A DNA stretch of 64,000 bases from Streptomyces sp. NBS 14/10. Lineage in GTDB: Bacteria > Actinomycetota > Actinomycetes > Streptomycetales > Streptomycetaceae. The stretch covers positions 313,839 through 377,838 of the forward strand of contig NZ_NCSM01000007.1 of assembly GCF_002224125.1 (NCBI RefSeq), in the 5' to 3' direction. Position numbers and translations under genes: made by a program. Positions 50,298 to 58,287 of this stretch are shown piece after piece; position 1 is the stretch's first letter; every line of letters begins with the position of its first letter. Below the pieces are notes generated by a model. That model saw only the letters and a list, made by a program, of their open reading frames with translations. It ran no database searches and was not told where the DNA came from.

Positions 50298-51281
50298 TCA
50301 GACGAGGACGTTCTTGTAGAAGATGTTGCTGCGGCGGTCGCCCGCCTCACCGGAGGCGAAGCCCAGGAAGAGCCGGACCTCCCCCGCGGCCGTCCGGTAC
50401 ACCCCCATGCCTTCGGGTTCGCGGTAGGTCAGCGTAGAGCCCGCGCCGGTGAAGGCCCGCTGGGTGAGCGCGCCCGTGTTGACGTTGACGCTGGAGGTGT
50501 AGGCGTTGCCGGGGGACGGGTTGTCGGCGCCGTAGGCGGTGCCGGTCAGCTGGTAGACGTAGGAGCCGTAGAGCGTGTAGCCCTGGAAGACGGCCGAGTC
50601 GCTGGGCTGGGCGAAGTCCGCGAGTCGGTTGGAGTAGTTCCCGGCCGCGACCTCGTTCACGTTGAAGATCGCGTACCGCCTGCTGCCCGCGGTGTTGAGG
50701 TAGCGGATCGCCATCCGGTTGTTCACCGGGTCGATCGCGCAGGTGGTCTCCGTCGCGTCGGAGACGGGCGAGTGCTTGGTCAGGGCGGAGGAGGTGCTGG
50801 AGAGGGTCGTTCCGCTGCTCCAGCGGAAGCGGGCCAGCCGTTTGCCGCGGGCGCCGCTGTTGACGTCCACTTCGGTCCACAGATAGGTGCTGCTGCCCAC
50901 CGCCTGCGCGCCGATGGACACGGCGTGTCCGAATCCGAGCAGATACATATAGCCGAGCTCATTGCCGGAGAAGTCCAGCTGGGTGATGCACAGATCGCCG
51001 CTGCTGTCGGCGGAGCCGTCCTTGAGCTGGGCCACGAACAGGCGCCGGTTGACGTTGTCGAAGCAGAACGACTGCTGGACCCTCGCGTCGTGCAGCCGAG
51101 CATGGCGGAACAGGTCGTACGAGGGCTCGGTCAGATCGAAGCGCGAGGACGTCGGTACGGCTGTGGGGGCCGACTCGCTCGCGGTGGCCACCTTGGCGCC
51201 CAGGCCGAGCGCGGCGCCCGCCGCGGCGCCGCCGCCGAGCATCAGTAACCGGCGTCTGTTCCAGGTGCGGTCCTGCGTCAT
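50298..51281 (-). CDS. Tat-secreted beta-propeller-like protein, 'teichoic acid biosynthesis protein C' type
   Basis: A 327-aa exported protein with Tat signal NRRRLLMLGGGAAAGAALGLG. The mature part is made of repeated beta-blade-like units (SFCFDNVNRRLFVAQLKDGS, CIDPVNNRMAIRYL as CAIDPVNNRM, GYTLYGSYVYQLTGTAYG, VYRTAAGEVRLFLGFASG). Streptomyces relatives are often labelled teichoic acid biosynthesis protein C or phage tail-fibre-like, but no glycosyltransferase motif is seen and no teichoic acid gene is near, so that label should not be taken as function. Possibly a surface or matrix protein that binds polysaccharide. Confidence 0.75.
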   Translation of the reverse strand: MTQDRTWNRRRLLMLGGGAAAGAALGLGAKVATASESAPTAVPTSSRFDLTEPSYDLFRHARLHDARVQQSFCFDNVNRRLFVAQLKDGSADSSGDLCITQLDFSGNELGYMYLLGFGHAVSIGAQAVGSSTYLWTEVDVNSGARGKRLARFRWSSGTTLSSTSSALTKHSPVSDATETTCAIDPVNNRMAIRYLNTAGSRRYAIFNVNEVAAGNYSNRLADFAQPSDSAVFQGYTLYGSYVYQLTGTAYGADNPSPGNAYTSSVNVNTGALTQRAFTGAGSTLTYREPEGMGVYRTAAGEVRLFLGFASGEAGDRRSNIFYKNVLV

Positions 51282-51310
51282 GGATCTCTGCCTTCTGTCG
51301 GTGATGTGCC

Positions 51311-51352
51311 GTAGCGCCCCCGCCTCTCGTCGCCGAGGGGCGGGGGCGCTAC
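51311..51352 (-). terminator. Hairpin after the GH43 gene
   Basis: Fourteen-bp perfect arms (51311-51324 and 51339-51352) with a partly self-complementary loop, 82 nt past the GH43 stop on its strand. Confidence 0.75.
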
Positions 51353-51433
51353 GCGCGTAGGATCTTCGTGATCCGTCTCCAGATTTGCCCTTGGTACACC
51401 TCCTCGAACCGTCAGGTTCATGTCAGGTCATGA

Positions 51434-52441
51434 TCAGTACGCGGTCGGCCAACCCCCGCTCCAGTTCAGCAGGTTGACGCCGAGCTTCGGGGTGCCGTTG
51501 TCCTGGCCGTCGTAGTAGTGGTACACGAGCAGGTCACCGTCGACGTCGCTCATGACCGACTGCCCGCCGGGGCCGATGTAGCGGCCGTGGGACTCCAGCA
51601 CCACCGAGCCGCCGTTGTTCATCATGTTGACCCCGTTCTTGTCGAGGTACGGCCCGGTGGGGCTGGTGGCGCGGCCGACCTTGATCTTGTACGTGGAGCT
51701 GGTGCCCGCGCAGCAGGTGTCGTACGAGGCGAACAGGTAGTAGTAGCCGTTGCGCTTGACGACCGTGGGCCCCTCGACGGCCTTGGTGCCGGTGGGCCGC
51801 GAGGCGATGCTGTAGACGGTCTTGTCGCCGGAGTACTGCTTGCCCGTGGACGGGTCGATGCGGATCATCTTCAGCCCCGACCACCACGAGCCGAAGGACA
51901 GCCACCACTTGCCGTCGCCGTCGACGAAGAGGTTGGGGTCGATGGCGTTGTAGTTGCTGCTGCCGGTGGTGGAGTGCACGATGCCGTAGTCGGTCCAGGT
52001 GCCCGCCTTGCCGCTGGACGAGGTGGCGAACCCGATCGCGGAGTTGCTGGACCCGAACGACGAGACGGCGTAGTACATCAGGTACTTGCCGCCCTGGTAC
52101 GAGATGTCGGGCGCCCAGGGGTCATTGCTCGAGGAGTAGTTCTTCCACCACGACGGCGGGGTGTTGAAGGCGTTCCCCGAGCGGCTGAAGGCGATCCGGT
52201 CGGTGGAGGTGCGGGCCTCCAGGCCGCCGTGGGTGGAGTACAGCAGGTAGGTGCCGTCGCTCGCACGGATCATGGTGGGGTCGTGCACGACGATGTCACC
52301 CGTCACCCGGCCCGGATTGGGGTAGGCGGAGGCGCTGGTCGGCAACAGGGCGAAGGCCGTGGCGGCCGCCAGGACGGCGAGTCGCCGGCCCCTGCGGACG
52401 CGGCCGCCCGGGCGCGGGCGCGCGGACTTGGCGTGGATCAT
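51434..52441 (-). CDS. abnA: Secreted arabinan endo-1,5-alpha-L-arabinanase, GH43
   Basis: A 335-aa exported five-bladed beta-propeller glycosidase. AAGGAGAG precedes ATG 52441; the signal peptide ends near TSASA. Catalytic residues are visible: the base Asp in IVVHDPTMI, the pKa-modulating Asp in YNAIDPNLF, and the acid Glu in AVEGPTVV. The pattern WWLSFGSWWSGLK and the end LLNWSGGWP are characteristic of endo-arabinanases of GH43. It would cut alpha-1,5-arabinan of pectin outside the cell. It is divergent from GH30, with similar promoter motifs. Confidence 0.92.
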   Translation of the reverse strand: MIHAKSARPRPGGRVRRGRRLAVLAAATAFALLPTSASAYPNPGRVTGDIVVHDPTMIRASDGTYLLYSTHGGLEARTSTDRIAFSRSGNAFNTPPSWWKNYSSSNDPWAPDISYQGGKYLMYYAVSSFGSSNSAIGFATSSSGKAGTWTDYGIVHSTTGSSNYNAIDPNLFVDGDGKWWLSFGSWWSGLKMIRIDPSTGKQYSGDKTVYSIASRPTGTKAVEGPTVVKRNGYYYLFASYDTCCAGTSSTYKIKVGRATSPTGPYLDKNGVNMMNNGGSVVLESHGRYIGPGGQSVMSDVDGDLLVYHYYDGQDNGTPKLGVNLLNWSGGWPTAY

Positions 52442-52459
52442 TCGGCTCTCCTTCGGAAT

Positions 52460-52515
52460 GTTTTCGGTGCCCCTCCGAAACACATGGCGGTACTCGACGC
52501 GATGGGTGGCCTCAA
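52460..52515 (-). promoter_or_regulatory. GH43 promoter and operator
   Basis: On the minus strand TTGAGG (52515-52510), a 17-nt spacer and TACCGC (52492-52487) are followed by GTTTCGG-N7-CCGAAAAC (52481-52460). The same GTTTCGG-N7-CCG half-site pair follows the GH30 promoter. Confidence 0.6.
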
Positions 52516-52536
52516 CACCTCCCTCCTCCCAGGGGA

Positions 52537-52595
52537 TTGACTCGCCTCTCAGCCGCCTCTACGTTCCCTCGAACGTTTCGGTGACGTTCCGGAAG
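52537..52595 (+). promoter_or_regulatory. GH30 promoter and operator
   Basis: TTGACT (52537-52542), a 17-nt spacer and TACGTT (52560-52565) are followed by GTTTCGG-TGACGTT-CCGGAAG (52575-52595), matching the GH43 operator in form and position. Confidence 0.6.
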
Positions 52596-52625
52596 TTTTT
52601 CGGAGGCAGGGGAAAGGACGCTCTT

Positions 52626-54065
52626 GTGATCAAGGTGATGCGCGCCGCTGTGACGGGCGCACTGGCCGTCGCCCTCCTGGGCACGGCGGCGACCGCGCCA
52701 AAGGCCCATGCCGGGGACGGCACCGCGGCGGGGACCACGGCGGGGACCGCGGCGGGGACCACCGGCCGGGTGGACTTCGGCCAACGCCTCCAGCCCATCG
52801 ACGGCTTCGGCTTCTCGCAGGCCTTCCAGCGCGCCGACATCATGCACGGCGCGCGCGGGCTGACCCCCGAACATCAGCGGGAGGTCCTGGACCTGCTGCT
52901 GGACCGGAAGTCCGGGGCCGGTCTGAGCATTCTGCGGCTGGGCGTCGGCTCGTCCTCGGACGAGGTGTACGACCATATGAAGTCGATCCAGCCGACCGAC
53001 CCGGGCGGCCCCGAGGCGACGCCGCGCTATGAGTGGGACGGCGACGACGGCGGCCAGGTGTGGCTGGCGAAGGAGGCGAAGGCGTACGGCGTCAAGCGCT
53101 TCTACGCCGACGCCTGGAGCGCGCCCGGCTATATGAAGACCAACGGCACGGACGTGGGCGGCGGGACGCTCAAGCCCGAGTGGCGGCAGGCGTACGCCAA
53201 CTACCTCGTCCAGTATGCGAAGTTCTACCGCCAGGAGGGCGTCCGCATCACCGACGTCGGCTTCACCAACGAGCCGGACCTCTCCACCTCGTACGCGTCC
53301 ATGCAGTTCACGCCCGACCAGGCGGTGGAGACGGTCAAGGCGCTCGGGCCGACCGTGCGGCGGGCCGGGATCGACCTGGTGTGCTGCGACGCCGCCGGAT
53401 GGGACCAGCAGGCGGCGTTCAGCGCGGCGATCGAGGCGGATCCGCGGGCCGCGGCGCTGGTCGGGGTGCACACCGGCCATCCGTACGTCACCCCCTCCGA
53501 CCAGCCGCTGCCGACCGGCCGCCGCACCTGGATGTCCGAGTGGAGCCCGAACGGCGCGACCTGGAACGAGGCGTGGGACGACGGCTCCGGCTACGACGGA
53601 CTGGCCGTCGCCGAGGCCATCCACACCACGCTCGCGGACGCCCGCGCCAGCGCGTATGTGTACTGGTTCGGCGCCTCGATCGGGGCCACGCGCGGGCTGA
53701 TCCAGCTGGACGGGGCGGACTACCACGTCTCCAAGCGGCTGTGGGCCCTGGCCGCGTACAGCAGGTTCATCCGGCCGGGGGCGGTGCGGGTGGCCGCGTC
53801 GACCGAGGCGTCGGGCGTCAAGATCACGGCGTTCCGCAACCAGGACGGGAAGCGGGTGCTGGAAATCCTCAACACGGGGACGGACGCGGTGCGGGCGGAC
53901 TACGCGCTGACGGGCGGCGGTGCGGGGGGCTCCGCGCGCGGGTCGGTGTACCGCACCGATGAGACGCATTCGCTGAGCCGGGTCGGCGCGGTGGACGTCC
54001 GAGGCGGAAAGCTGGGGGTCGAGCTGCCGGCGCGGTCGCTGACCACGGTGGTGCTGGGGAGCTGA
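52626..54065 (+). CDS. Secreted glycoside hydrolase family 30 enzyme
   Basis: A 479-aa exported beta-glycanase. GTG 52626 has AAAGGA 7 nt upstream; the signal peptide ends near AHA and is followed by a Gly/Thr/Ala tract (GTAAGTTAGTAAGTTG). The barrel begins QPIDGFGFSQAF; the acid/base Glu is in VGFTNEPD and the nucleophile Glu in TWMSEWSP; the C-terminal beta-domain ends SLTTVVLG. GH30 includes xylanases, endo-beta-1,6-galactanases and glucosidases. Next to GH43, GH51 and a former GH36, a galactanase acting on arabinogalactan is a reasonable guess, not proof. Confidence 0.9.
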   Translation: MIKVMRAAVTGALAVALLGTAATAPKAHAGDGTAAGTTAGTAAGTTGRVDFGQRLQPIDGFGFSQAFQRADIMHGARGLTPEHQREVLDLLLDRKSGAGLSILRLGVGSSSDEVYDHMKSIQPTDPGGPEATPRYEWDGDDGGQVWLAKEAKAYGVKRFYADAWSAPGYMKTNGTDVGGGTLKPEWRQAYANYLVQYAKFYRQEGVRITDVGFTNEPDLSTSYASMQFTPDQAVETVKALGPTVRRAGIDLVCCDAAGWDQQAAFSAAIEADPRAAALVGVHTGHPYVTPSDQPLPTGRRTWMSEWSPNGATWNEAWDDGSGYDGLAVAEAIHTTLADARASAYVYWFGASIGATRGLIQLDGADYHVSKRLWALAAYSRFIRPGAVRVAASTEASGVKITAFRNQDGKRVLEILNTGTDAVRADYALTGGGAGGSARGSVYRTDETHSLSRVGAVDVRGGKLGVELPARSLTTVVLGS

Positions 54066-54115
54066 ACCGTCCGGCGGTAGGGCCCGCGACGCCGCGCGCC
54101 CTACCGCCGGACGGT
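54066..54115. terminator. Perfect 18-bp hairpin after GH30
   Basis: Arms at 54066-54083 and 54098-54115 pair without mismatch and begin immediately after the GH30 stop codon. Confidence 0.8.
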
Positions 54116-54136
54116 CCGAGCGTCGCCGGTGGGGGC

Positions 54137-54170
54137 GGTCCGCCCGGCGGTCTGCCGGGCCGGGCGGACC
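54137..54170. terminator. Second hairpin before the ABC permease end
   Basis: Twelve-bp arms GGTCCGCCCGGC/GCCGGGCGGACC with a 10-nt loop, 24 nt beyond the stop of the leftward permease gene; it probably ends the ABC operon. Confidence 0.7.
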
Positions 54171-54193
54171 GGACCCACCCCGTGGGGGGACAC

Positions 54194-55093
54194 TCACTGG
54201 CCCGCCAGCCCCGTATGGGCCACACCGCGGACGATCTGGCGCTGGAAGAGCGTGAAGACCACCAGCAGCGGCAGGCCCGCGATCACGACCGAGGCCATCA
54301 TCTGGGCGTACCGCAGCCCGTACGAGGACTGGACGTTGACCAGCCCCACCGGCAGCGTCATGCCGTTCGGGTCGGTCGTGACCAGGAACGGCCACAGGAA
54401 GTTGTTCCACGTCGAGATGAAGGTGAAGATCGCCACGGCCGCCAGCACCGGCCGGGACAGCGGCATCACGATGGTCCAGAAGACCCGCCACCGCCCCGCC
54501 CCGTCCACGAACGCCGCCTCCTCCAGCTCCCGCGGCACCCCGTCGAAGAACTTGACCAGGATGAAGACCATCGCGGGCACGGCGACCTGCGGCAGGATCA
54601 CGCCCCAGTAGGTGTCGACCAGCCCCATGGAGACCATCTCCGCGAACAGCGGGGCCATCAGCACCTGCGGCGGCACCATGATCCCGGCCAGCACCAGACC
54701 GTAGAGCACCTTGCGGCCGCGGAACTCGGTCCGCGAGAAGCCGTACGCGGCCATCGCGCAGAGCACCACGGTCAGCAGGGTCGTCATGACCGAGATATAG
54801 GCGGAGTTGAACATCCACTGACCGATGTCGCCCGACTTCCACACCTCGCGGTACGCGTTGAAGGTGATCGTCGAGCCGATCCACTTCAGCGGCGTCGTCG
54901 TGGTCTCCCCCTCCGGTTTGAGGGAGGTGGCCACCGCCCACGCCAGCGGCAGCACCCACACCACCACCAGCGCGAGCGCGATCAGCAGCATGGCGATCCG
55001 GCCCGGGGACCAGCGGAACCTGCGGCCCGCGCCGGCGCCGGCGTCCGCGCCCGCGCCCGTTTTCATCCGTGTCACAGCAGTCTCCGCGCTCAT
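54194..55093 (-). CDS. Carbohydrate ABC transporter permease, MalG type
   Basis: A 299-aa CUT1-family inner-membrane permease with six hydrophobic segments. The EAA loop that contacts the ATPase reads EEAAFVDGAGRWRVFWTIVMPLSRP. Its ATG overlaps the stop of the partner permease (ATGA at 55090-55093). With the partner permease and binding protein it forms a three-gene importer for oligosaccharides; no ATPase is encoded here, so the shared MsiK ATPase of Streptomyces is the likely motor. Confidence 0.92.
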   Translation of the reverse strand: MSAETAVTRMKTGAGADAGAGAGRRFRWSPGRIAMLLIALALVVVWVLPLAWAVATSLKPEGETTTTPLKWIGSTITFNAYREVWKSGDIGQWMFNSAYISVMTTLLTVVLCAMAAYGFSRTEFRGRKVLYGLVLAGIMVPPQVLMAPLFAEMVSMGLVDTYWGVILPQVAVPAMVFILVKFFDGVPRELEEAAFVDGAGRWRVFWTIVMPLSRPVLAAVAIFTFISTWNNFLWPFLVTTDPNGMTLPVGLVNVQSSYGLRYAQMMASVVIAGLPLLVVFTLFQRQIVRGVAHTGLAGQ

Positions 55094-56049
55094 ATCCGCG
55101 CGCCCTCCTCACTCGCGCGGCGGGTCAGCCGCAGATGGATCAGGGAGACGATCACGATCAGGGCGAAGAAGAGATACGAGACGGCCGAGGCGTAGCCGAT
55201 GCGGTAGCCGGTGAAGCCCGCCTGGTAGACGTACTGGAGGATCGGGCGCGTGGAGTCGTCCGGGCCGCCCGCGGTCATGATGTAGACCTGATCGAAGATC
55301 TTCAGCGAGGCCAGGATCTGCAGCACGACCACGACGCCCGTGGTGCGCCGCAGCATCGGCAGGGTGATGTTCCGCAGCCTGGCCCAGGCGCCCGCGCCGT
55401 CCAGTTCCGCCGCCTCGTACAGATGCTGCGGAATGGCCTGGAGCGCGGCGAGATACAGCAGGAAGTTGAAGCCGACGGTCCACCAGACGGTGGTCAGGAC
55501 GATGGACAGCATGGCGTAGCGCTCATCGGTGAGCCAGCCGATACCGGGGTGCAGTCCGAGGGAGGCCAGCGCCTGGTCGGCGAAGCCGAAGTCGGACGGG
55601 AAGATCACCCACAGGAAGAGCAGCCCGACGACGCCCGACGGCAGCAGGAAGGGCACGAACCAGCTCAGCCGCCACAGCCACTGGACCACCCGCAGATGGT
55701 GCGCGAGCAGCGCCAGGCCCAGGCCGACGAGGACGAGGGGGACCGTGGACAGGATGGTGAACCAGACCGTGTTCCACAGCGAGGACCAGACGTCGGGGTC
55801 CTGAAGGGCCTCGGCGTAGTTGTCGAAGCCGATGAAGTGGCTGTCGGTGCCGGTGATGTTGTCGTCGCCGAGGCTCATCTTGACGCCGTACAGCAGCGGC
55901 CAGAGGAGGAAGAGGGCGTAGACGACGAGGAAGGGCGCGATGAAGACCAGCCCGTGCTCGGTCCAGTGGCGGCGTACGGTCCTGGGCGGGGTGGTGGCCG
56001 TGCTCTCGGAGGGGCGGGGCGGGGGCGCGGTGACGGTCGGCGCGCTCAT
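55090..56049 (-). CDS. Carbohydrate ABC transporter permease, MalF type
   Basis: A 319-aa CUT1 permease with six transmembrane segments and the EAA loop YEAAELDGAGAWARLRNITL. GGAGG sits 6 nt before ATG 56049. The start overlaps the end of the binding-protein gene by 4 nt, so all three genes are coupled. The N-terminal 30 residues are a Pro/Thr/Arg cytoplasmic tail. Confidence 0.92.
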   Translation of the reverse strand: MSAPTVTAPPPRPSESTATTPPRTVRRHWTEHGLVFIAPFLVVYALFLLWPLLYGVKMSLGDDNITGTDSHFIGFDNYAEALQDPDVWSSLWNTVWFTILSTVPLVLVGLGLALLAHHLRVVQWLWRLSWFVPFLLPSGVVGLLFLWVIFPSDFGFADQALASLGLHPGIGWLTDERYAMLSIVLTTVWWTVGFNFLLYLAALQAIPQHLYEAAELDGAGAWARLRNITLPMLRRTTGVVVVLQILASLKIFDQVYIMTAGGPDDSTRPILQYVYQAGFTGYRIGYASAVSYLFFALIVIVSLIHLRLTRRASEEGARI

Positions 56050-57383
56050 TTCGCACCTCCGAAGGGGTTGGGGGTGTCGAGGAGGTCGCGCAGCCGGGAC
56101 TTGGCCTCTTTGAGCGCGTTTCGGGGCGTACGGGAGCCGGTGAACACCCCGGAGAAGACCGAGCCGAGCTCGATCCACATGAGGGAGGCGGAGCCGGCGA
56201 ACCAGGCGGGCTCGTCGAGCGCGACATCGTTGACGACCGAGCGGTATTCGGACTGCGGCTGGAGCTTGAGATACGCGGGGTTCTCCAGCGTCGGCAGATA
56301 CGCCGGGACGTGCCCGCCCTTGGCCCATTCGACGGTGTGCTTCAGCATCCAGGCCACGAACTCATGGGCCGCTTCGTTGGTTTCGCCGCCCCGGTCGCTC
56401 TGGTGGGGCAGGACGAAGGAGTGGCAGTCGGCCTGGGCGGTGGGGCGGCCGAAGAGGTTGGGTACACGGGTCATGGAGAACGGCAGCTTGGTGGTGCGGA
56501 AGGAGCTGATCTCCCATTCGCCGTTGAGGTAGAAGGCGGTCTTGCCGCCGTTGAAGACGCCGATGGAGCCCGGGTAGTCGACCCGGCGGTGGCACAGCCC
56601 CTCGTCGACGAGCATGGCCATGTACTCGAGCGCCGTGAGCGCCTTGGCGTCGTCGAGGGCGAGGCGGCGGCCGTCGTCCGACAGGATTTTCCCGCCGGTC
56701 TGGGAGTAGAAGGTGGAGAACACCCGCCAGGGGCCGACGACATCGCCGCCGATGGTCTCGGTGACCATGCCCGGCTGCCCGGTGACCTTCTTGGCGGCGC
56801 GCAGGGCGGCGGTGAACTCCTCGGCGCCGTGGATCGGTTTGAGCTTGCCGTCGGGGCCGAGCAGCCCGGCCTTCTTGCATACCTCGGTGTTGTAGAAGAG
56901 CACCATGGGGTGGGTGTCGAGCGGGATGGCGTACTGCTTCCCCCCGACCGCGCCGCGCTTCCAGATGTCCTCGGGGAAGTCGGCGGGGGTCACCCCGTGG
57001 TCGGCGAGCAGGTCCAGGTCGAAGGCGTCGAGGAGACGGCCGGGCGCGAAACCGGCGAGCCGGGCCAGATGCAGCGCCGCGACCTCGGGGGCGCGCCCGC
57101 CCGCGCCCGCCATGCCGAGCTTGGTGTAGTACGGAGAGCCCCACTGGAGCGTGGCGGCCTCCAGGCCGATCGAGGGATGGGCCGCGCTGTAGGCGTCCAG
57201 CATCGCCTTCATATTGACGCCGTCGCCACCACCGAAGAGATGCCAGTAGCGCAGCCGGGTCTTGCCCGCGGCCACCGACGAGGGCGCGGCGCAACCGGCG
57301 GCACCCGCGCCCACGGCGCCGGCGGCGGCGAGGGCGCCGAGCCCGGTGACCACACCACGGCGGGTTGGGGAGGATCGTTGCAT
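56046..57383 (-). CDS. Sugar ABC transporter substrate-binding lipoprotein
   Basis: A 445-aa family 1 extracellular solute-binding protein. The N-terminus has Tat-like TRRGVVTGLG and a lipobox ending GAAGC at about residue 31, so it is probably a Tat-exported lipoprotein. Fold landmarks are LRYWHLFGGGDG, YAIPLDTHPMVLFYNTEV and AFYLNGEWEISSF. It would capture an arabino- or galacto-oligosaccharide produced by the GH43/GH30 enzymes. Its promoter carries the same operator as the GH51 gene, which supports an arabinose-type ligand. Confidence 0.9.
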   Translation of the reverse strand: MQRSSPTRRGVVTGLGALAAAGAVGAGAAGCAAPSSVAAGKTRLRYWHLFGGGDGVNMKAMLDAYSAAHPSIGLEAATLQWGSPYYTKLGMAGAGGRAPEVAALHLARLAGFAPGRLLDAFDLDLLADHGVTPADFPEDIWKRGAVGGKQYAIPLDTHPMVLFYNTEVCKKAGLLGPDGKLKPIHGAEEFTAALRAAKKVTGQPGMVTETIGGDVVGPWRVFSTFYSQTGGKILSDDGRRLALDDAKALTALEYMAMLVDEGLCHRRVDYPGSIGVFNGGKTAFYLNGEWEISSFRTTKLPFSMTRVPNLFGRPTAQADCHSFVLPHQSDRGGETNEAAHEFVAWMLKHTVEWAKGGHVPAYLPTLENPAYLKLQPQSEYRSVVNDVALDEPAWFAGSASLMWIELGSVFSGVFTGSRTPRNALKEAKSRLRDLLDTPNPFGGAK

Positions 57384-57421
57384 TGCGGCTCATTCCTGCT
57401 GCACAGGCAGCGCTGTTCGCT

Positions 57422-57482
57422 ATTTCGAATGCCGCTCGTAACTTCGGACAGGGAACATAAGCCGCCGAGGAGTGCGCGTCAA
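57422..57482 (-). promoter_or_regulatory. Promoter of the ABC operon with operator shared with GH51
   Basis: On the minus strand TTGACG (57482-57477), 17 nt, TATGTT (57459-57454), then an operator at 57449-57422 beginning GTCCGAAGTTACGA. It matches the GH51 operator at 22 of 28 positions; both operators lie at the same distance from their -35 boxes. Confidence 0.7.
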
Positions 57483-57509
57483 CGCTTTGAACACGACTCG
57501 TCCCACCCC

Positions 57510-57539
57510 TTGACCCGTATCGGAGCAAGCGCTTACCGT
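57510..57539 (+). promoter_or_regulatory. GH36 promoter with LacI-type operator
   Basis: TTGACC (57510-57515) and TTACCG (57533-57538) are 17 nt apart. GCAAGCGCTTAC (57525-57536) lies in the spacer and over the -10 box, an ideal place for a repressor. The core AAGCGCTT is the one seen before the pectate lyase. Confidence 0.6.
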
Positions 57540-57582
57540 CCGGCCGTCGGACGTGCGAGGCGGGGATGAGGCGGGGCAACTC

Positions 57583-58110
57583 ATGTTTGAGCTGGGGGAT
57601 CTGACCGTCCGGTATCCACGTCATGACGCGGCGGGCGACGGCGGCGCACGGGCCGCGGTCGGGGTTGGGGACGGCGGCGCCGGGGGCGAGGTCGGGGCCG
57701 GAGTCGGGGCCGTGATCGGTCTGGAGATCTTCCCGACCGCGCTCGCCGACCGCCTGGCGCCACCCCGCGACCGCCTGCCGGAGGATGCCGCCCGCCACCA
57801 CCCCGACACCGGCCCCGCCCGCCACATCGAACCGCTGGCGGCGGTGGCCCGCGCCGGGGACCCGGTACCCGAGCCCTTCGCGGGCGTACGCACCCTGCGG
57901 CGGACGGCCACGACGGCGGCGCTACGGCTGCGGGCGCAGCGGCACACGCAGGCCGAGGTCTCGGCTGGGGCGCCGGACGACGGGAGCCGCACGGAGTCCA
58001 CCACCGAGCCCACGTCCGAGCCCACCACCGAGATCGTCACCGAACTGTCCGACGGGCAGGGCCTGTTGGTCGTCCACTGGCTGACCCACCGCCCCGGTGA
58101 GCCCCCCTTC
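57583..58110 (+). pseudogene. GH36-like alpha-galactosidase, N-terminal fragment
   Basis: From ATG 57583 the frame encodes the start of a GH36-type N-terminal beta-sandwich: MFELGDLTVRYPRHDA, LEIFPTALADRLAPPRD, RHIEPLAAVAR, TLRRTATTAALRLRAQRHTQ, VTELSDGQGLLVVHWLTHRPGEP. After about 58110 the similarity is lost; another frame may carry a further scrap (SLGSATAEQLHLE). A Gly/Ala/Val expansion (about residues 24-52) and a Thr/Glu/Pro stretch look like insertions. The catalytic barrel with its two Asp is absent. The tail of the gene appears beyond the transposase at 59.6-60.15 kb. Family assignment is from memory of GH36 ends. Confidence 0.65.
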
Positions 58111-58173
58111 CCCGCTCAGTCTCGGGAGCGCGACCGCCGAGCAACTGCACCTGGAGCGGCCCTGGGTCACCTT

Positions 58174-58287
58174 CTCGGCCGTGAACGGCCGAGCTTGTGC
58201 GCTCGGTCGTTCACCCCTCGTCGCGCTCCCGACTGTCCCCTACGACAGGACGGTCACGGGTCGCATCCACCCAGCCCCCGACAAGTG
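58174..58287 (-). ncRNA. Candidate omega-RNA/right end of the tnpB element
   Basis: Directly downstream of tnpB on its strand. The farthest part forms a perfect 9-bp stem CTCGGCCGT/ACGGCCGAG with a 2-nt loop (58174-58193), and other short stems (GAGC/GCTC next to it) precede it. IS605-type right ends carry such hairpins and encode the guide RNA that TnpB uses. The exact RNA ends and the guide boundary cannot be set by eye. Confidence 0.35.

Noticed and set aside
50298..51281. Prophage or teichoic-acid locus
   Set aside because: Only one gene with such a customary label is present. No phage structural, lysis or integrase genes and no glycosyltransferases lie nearby.
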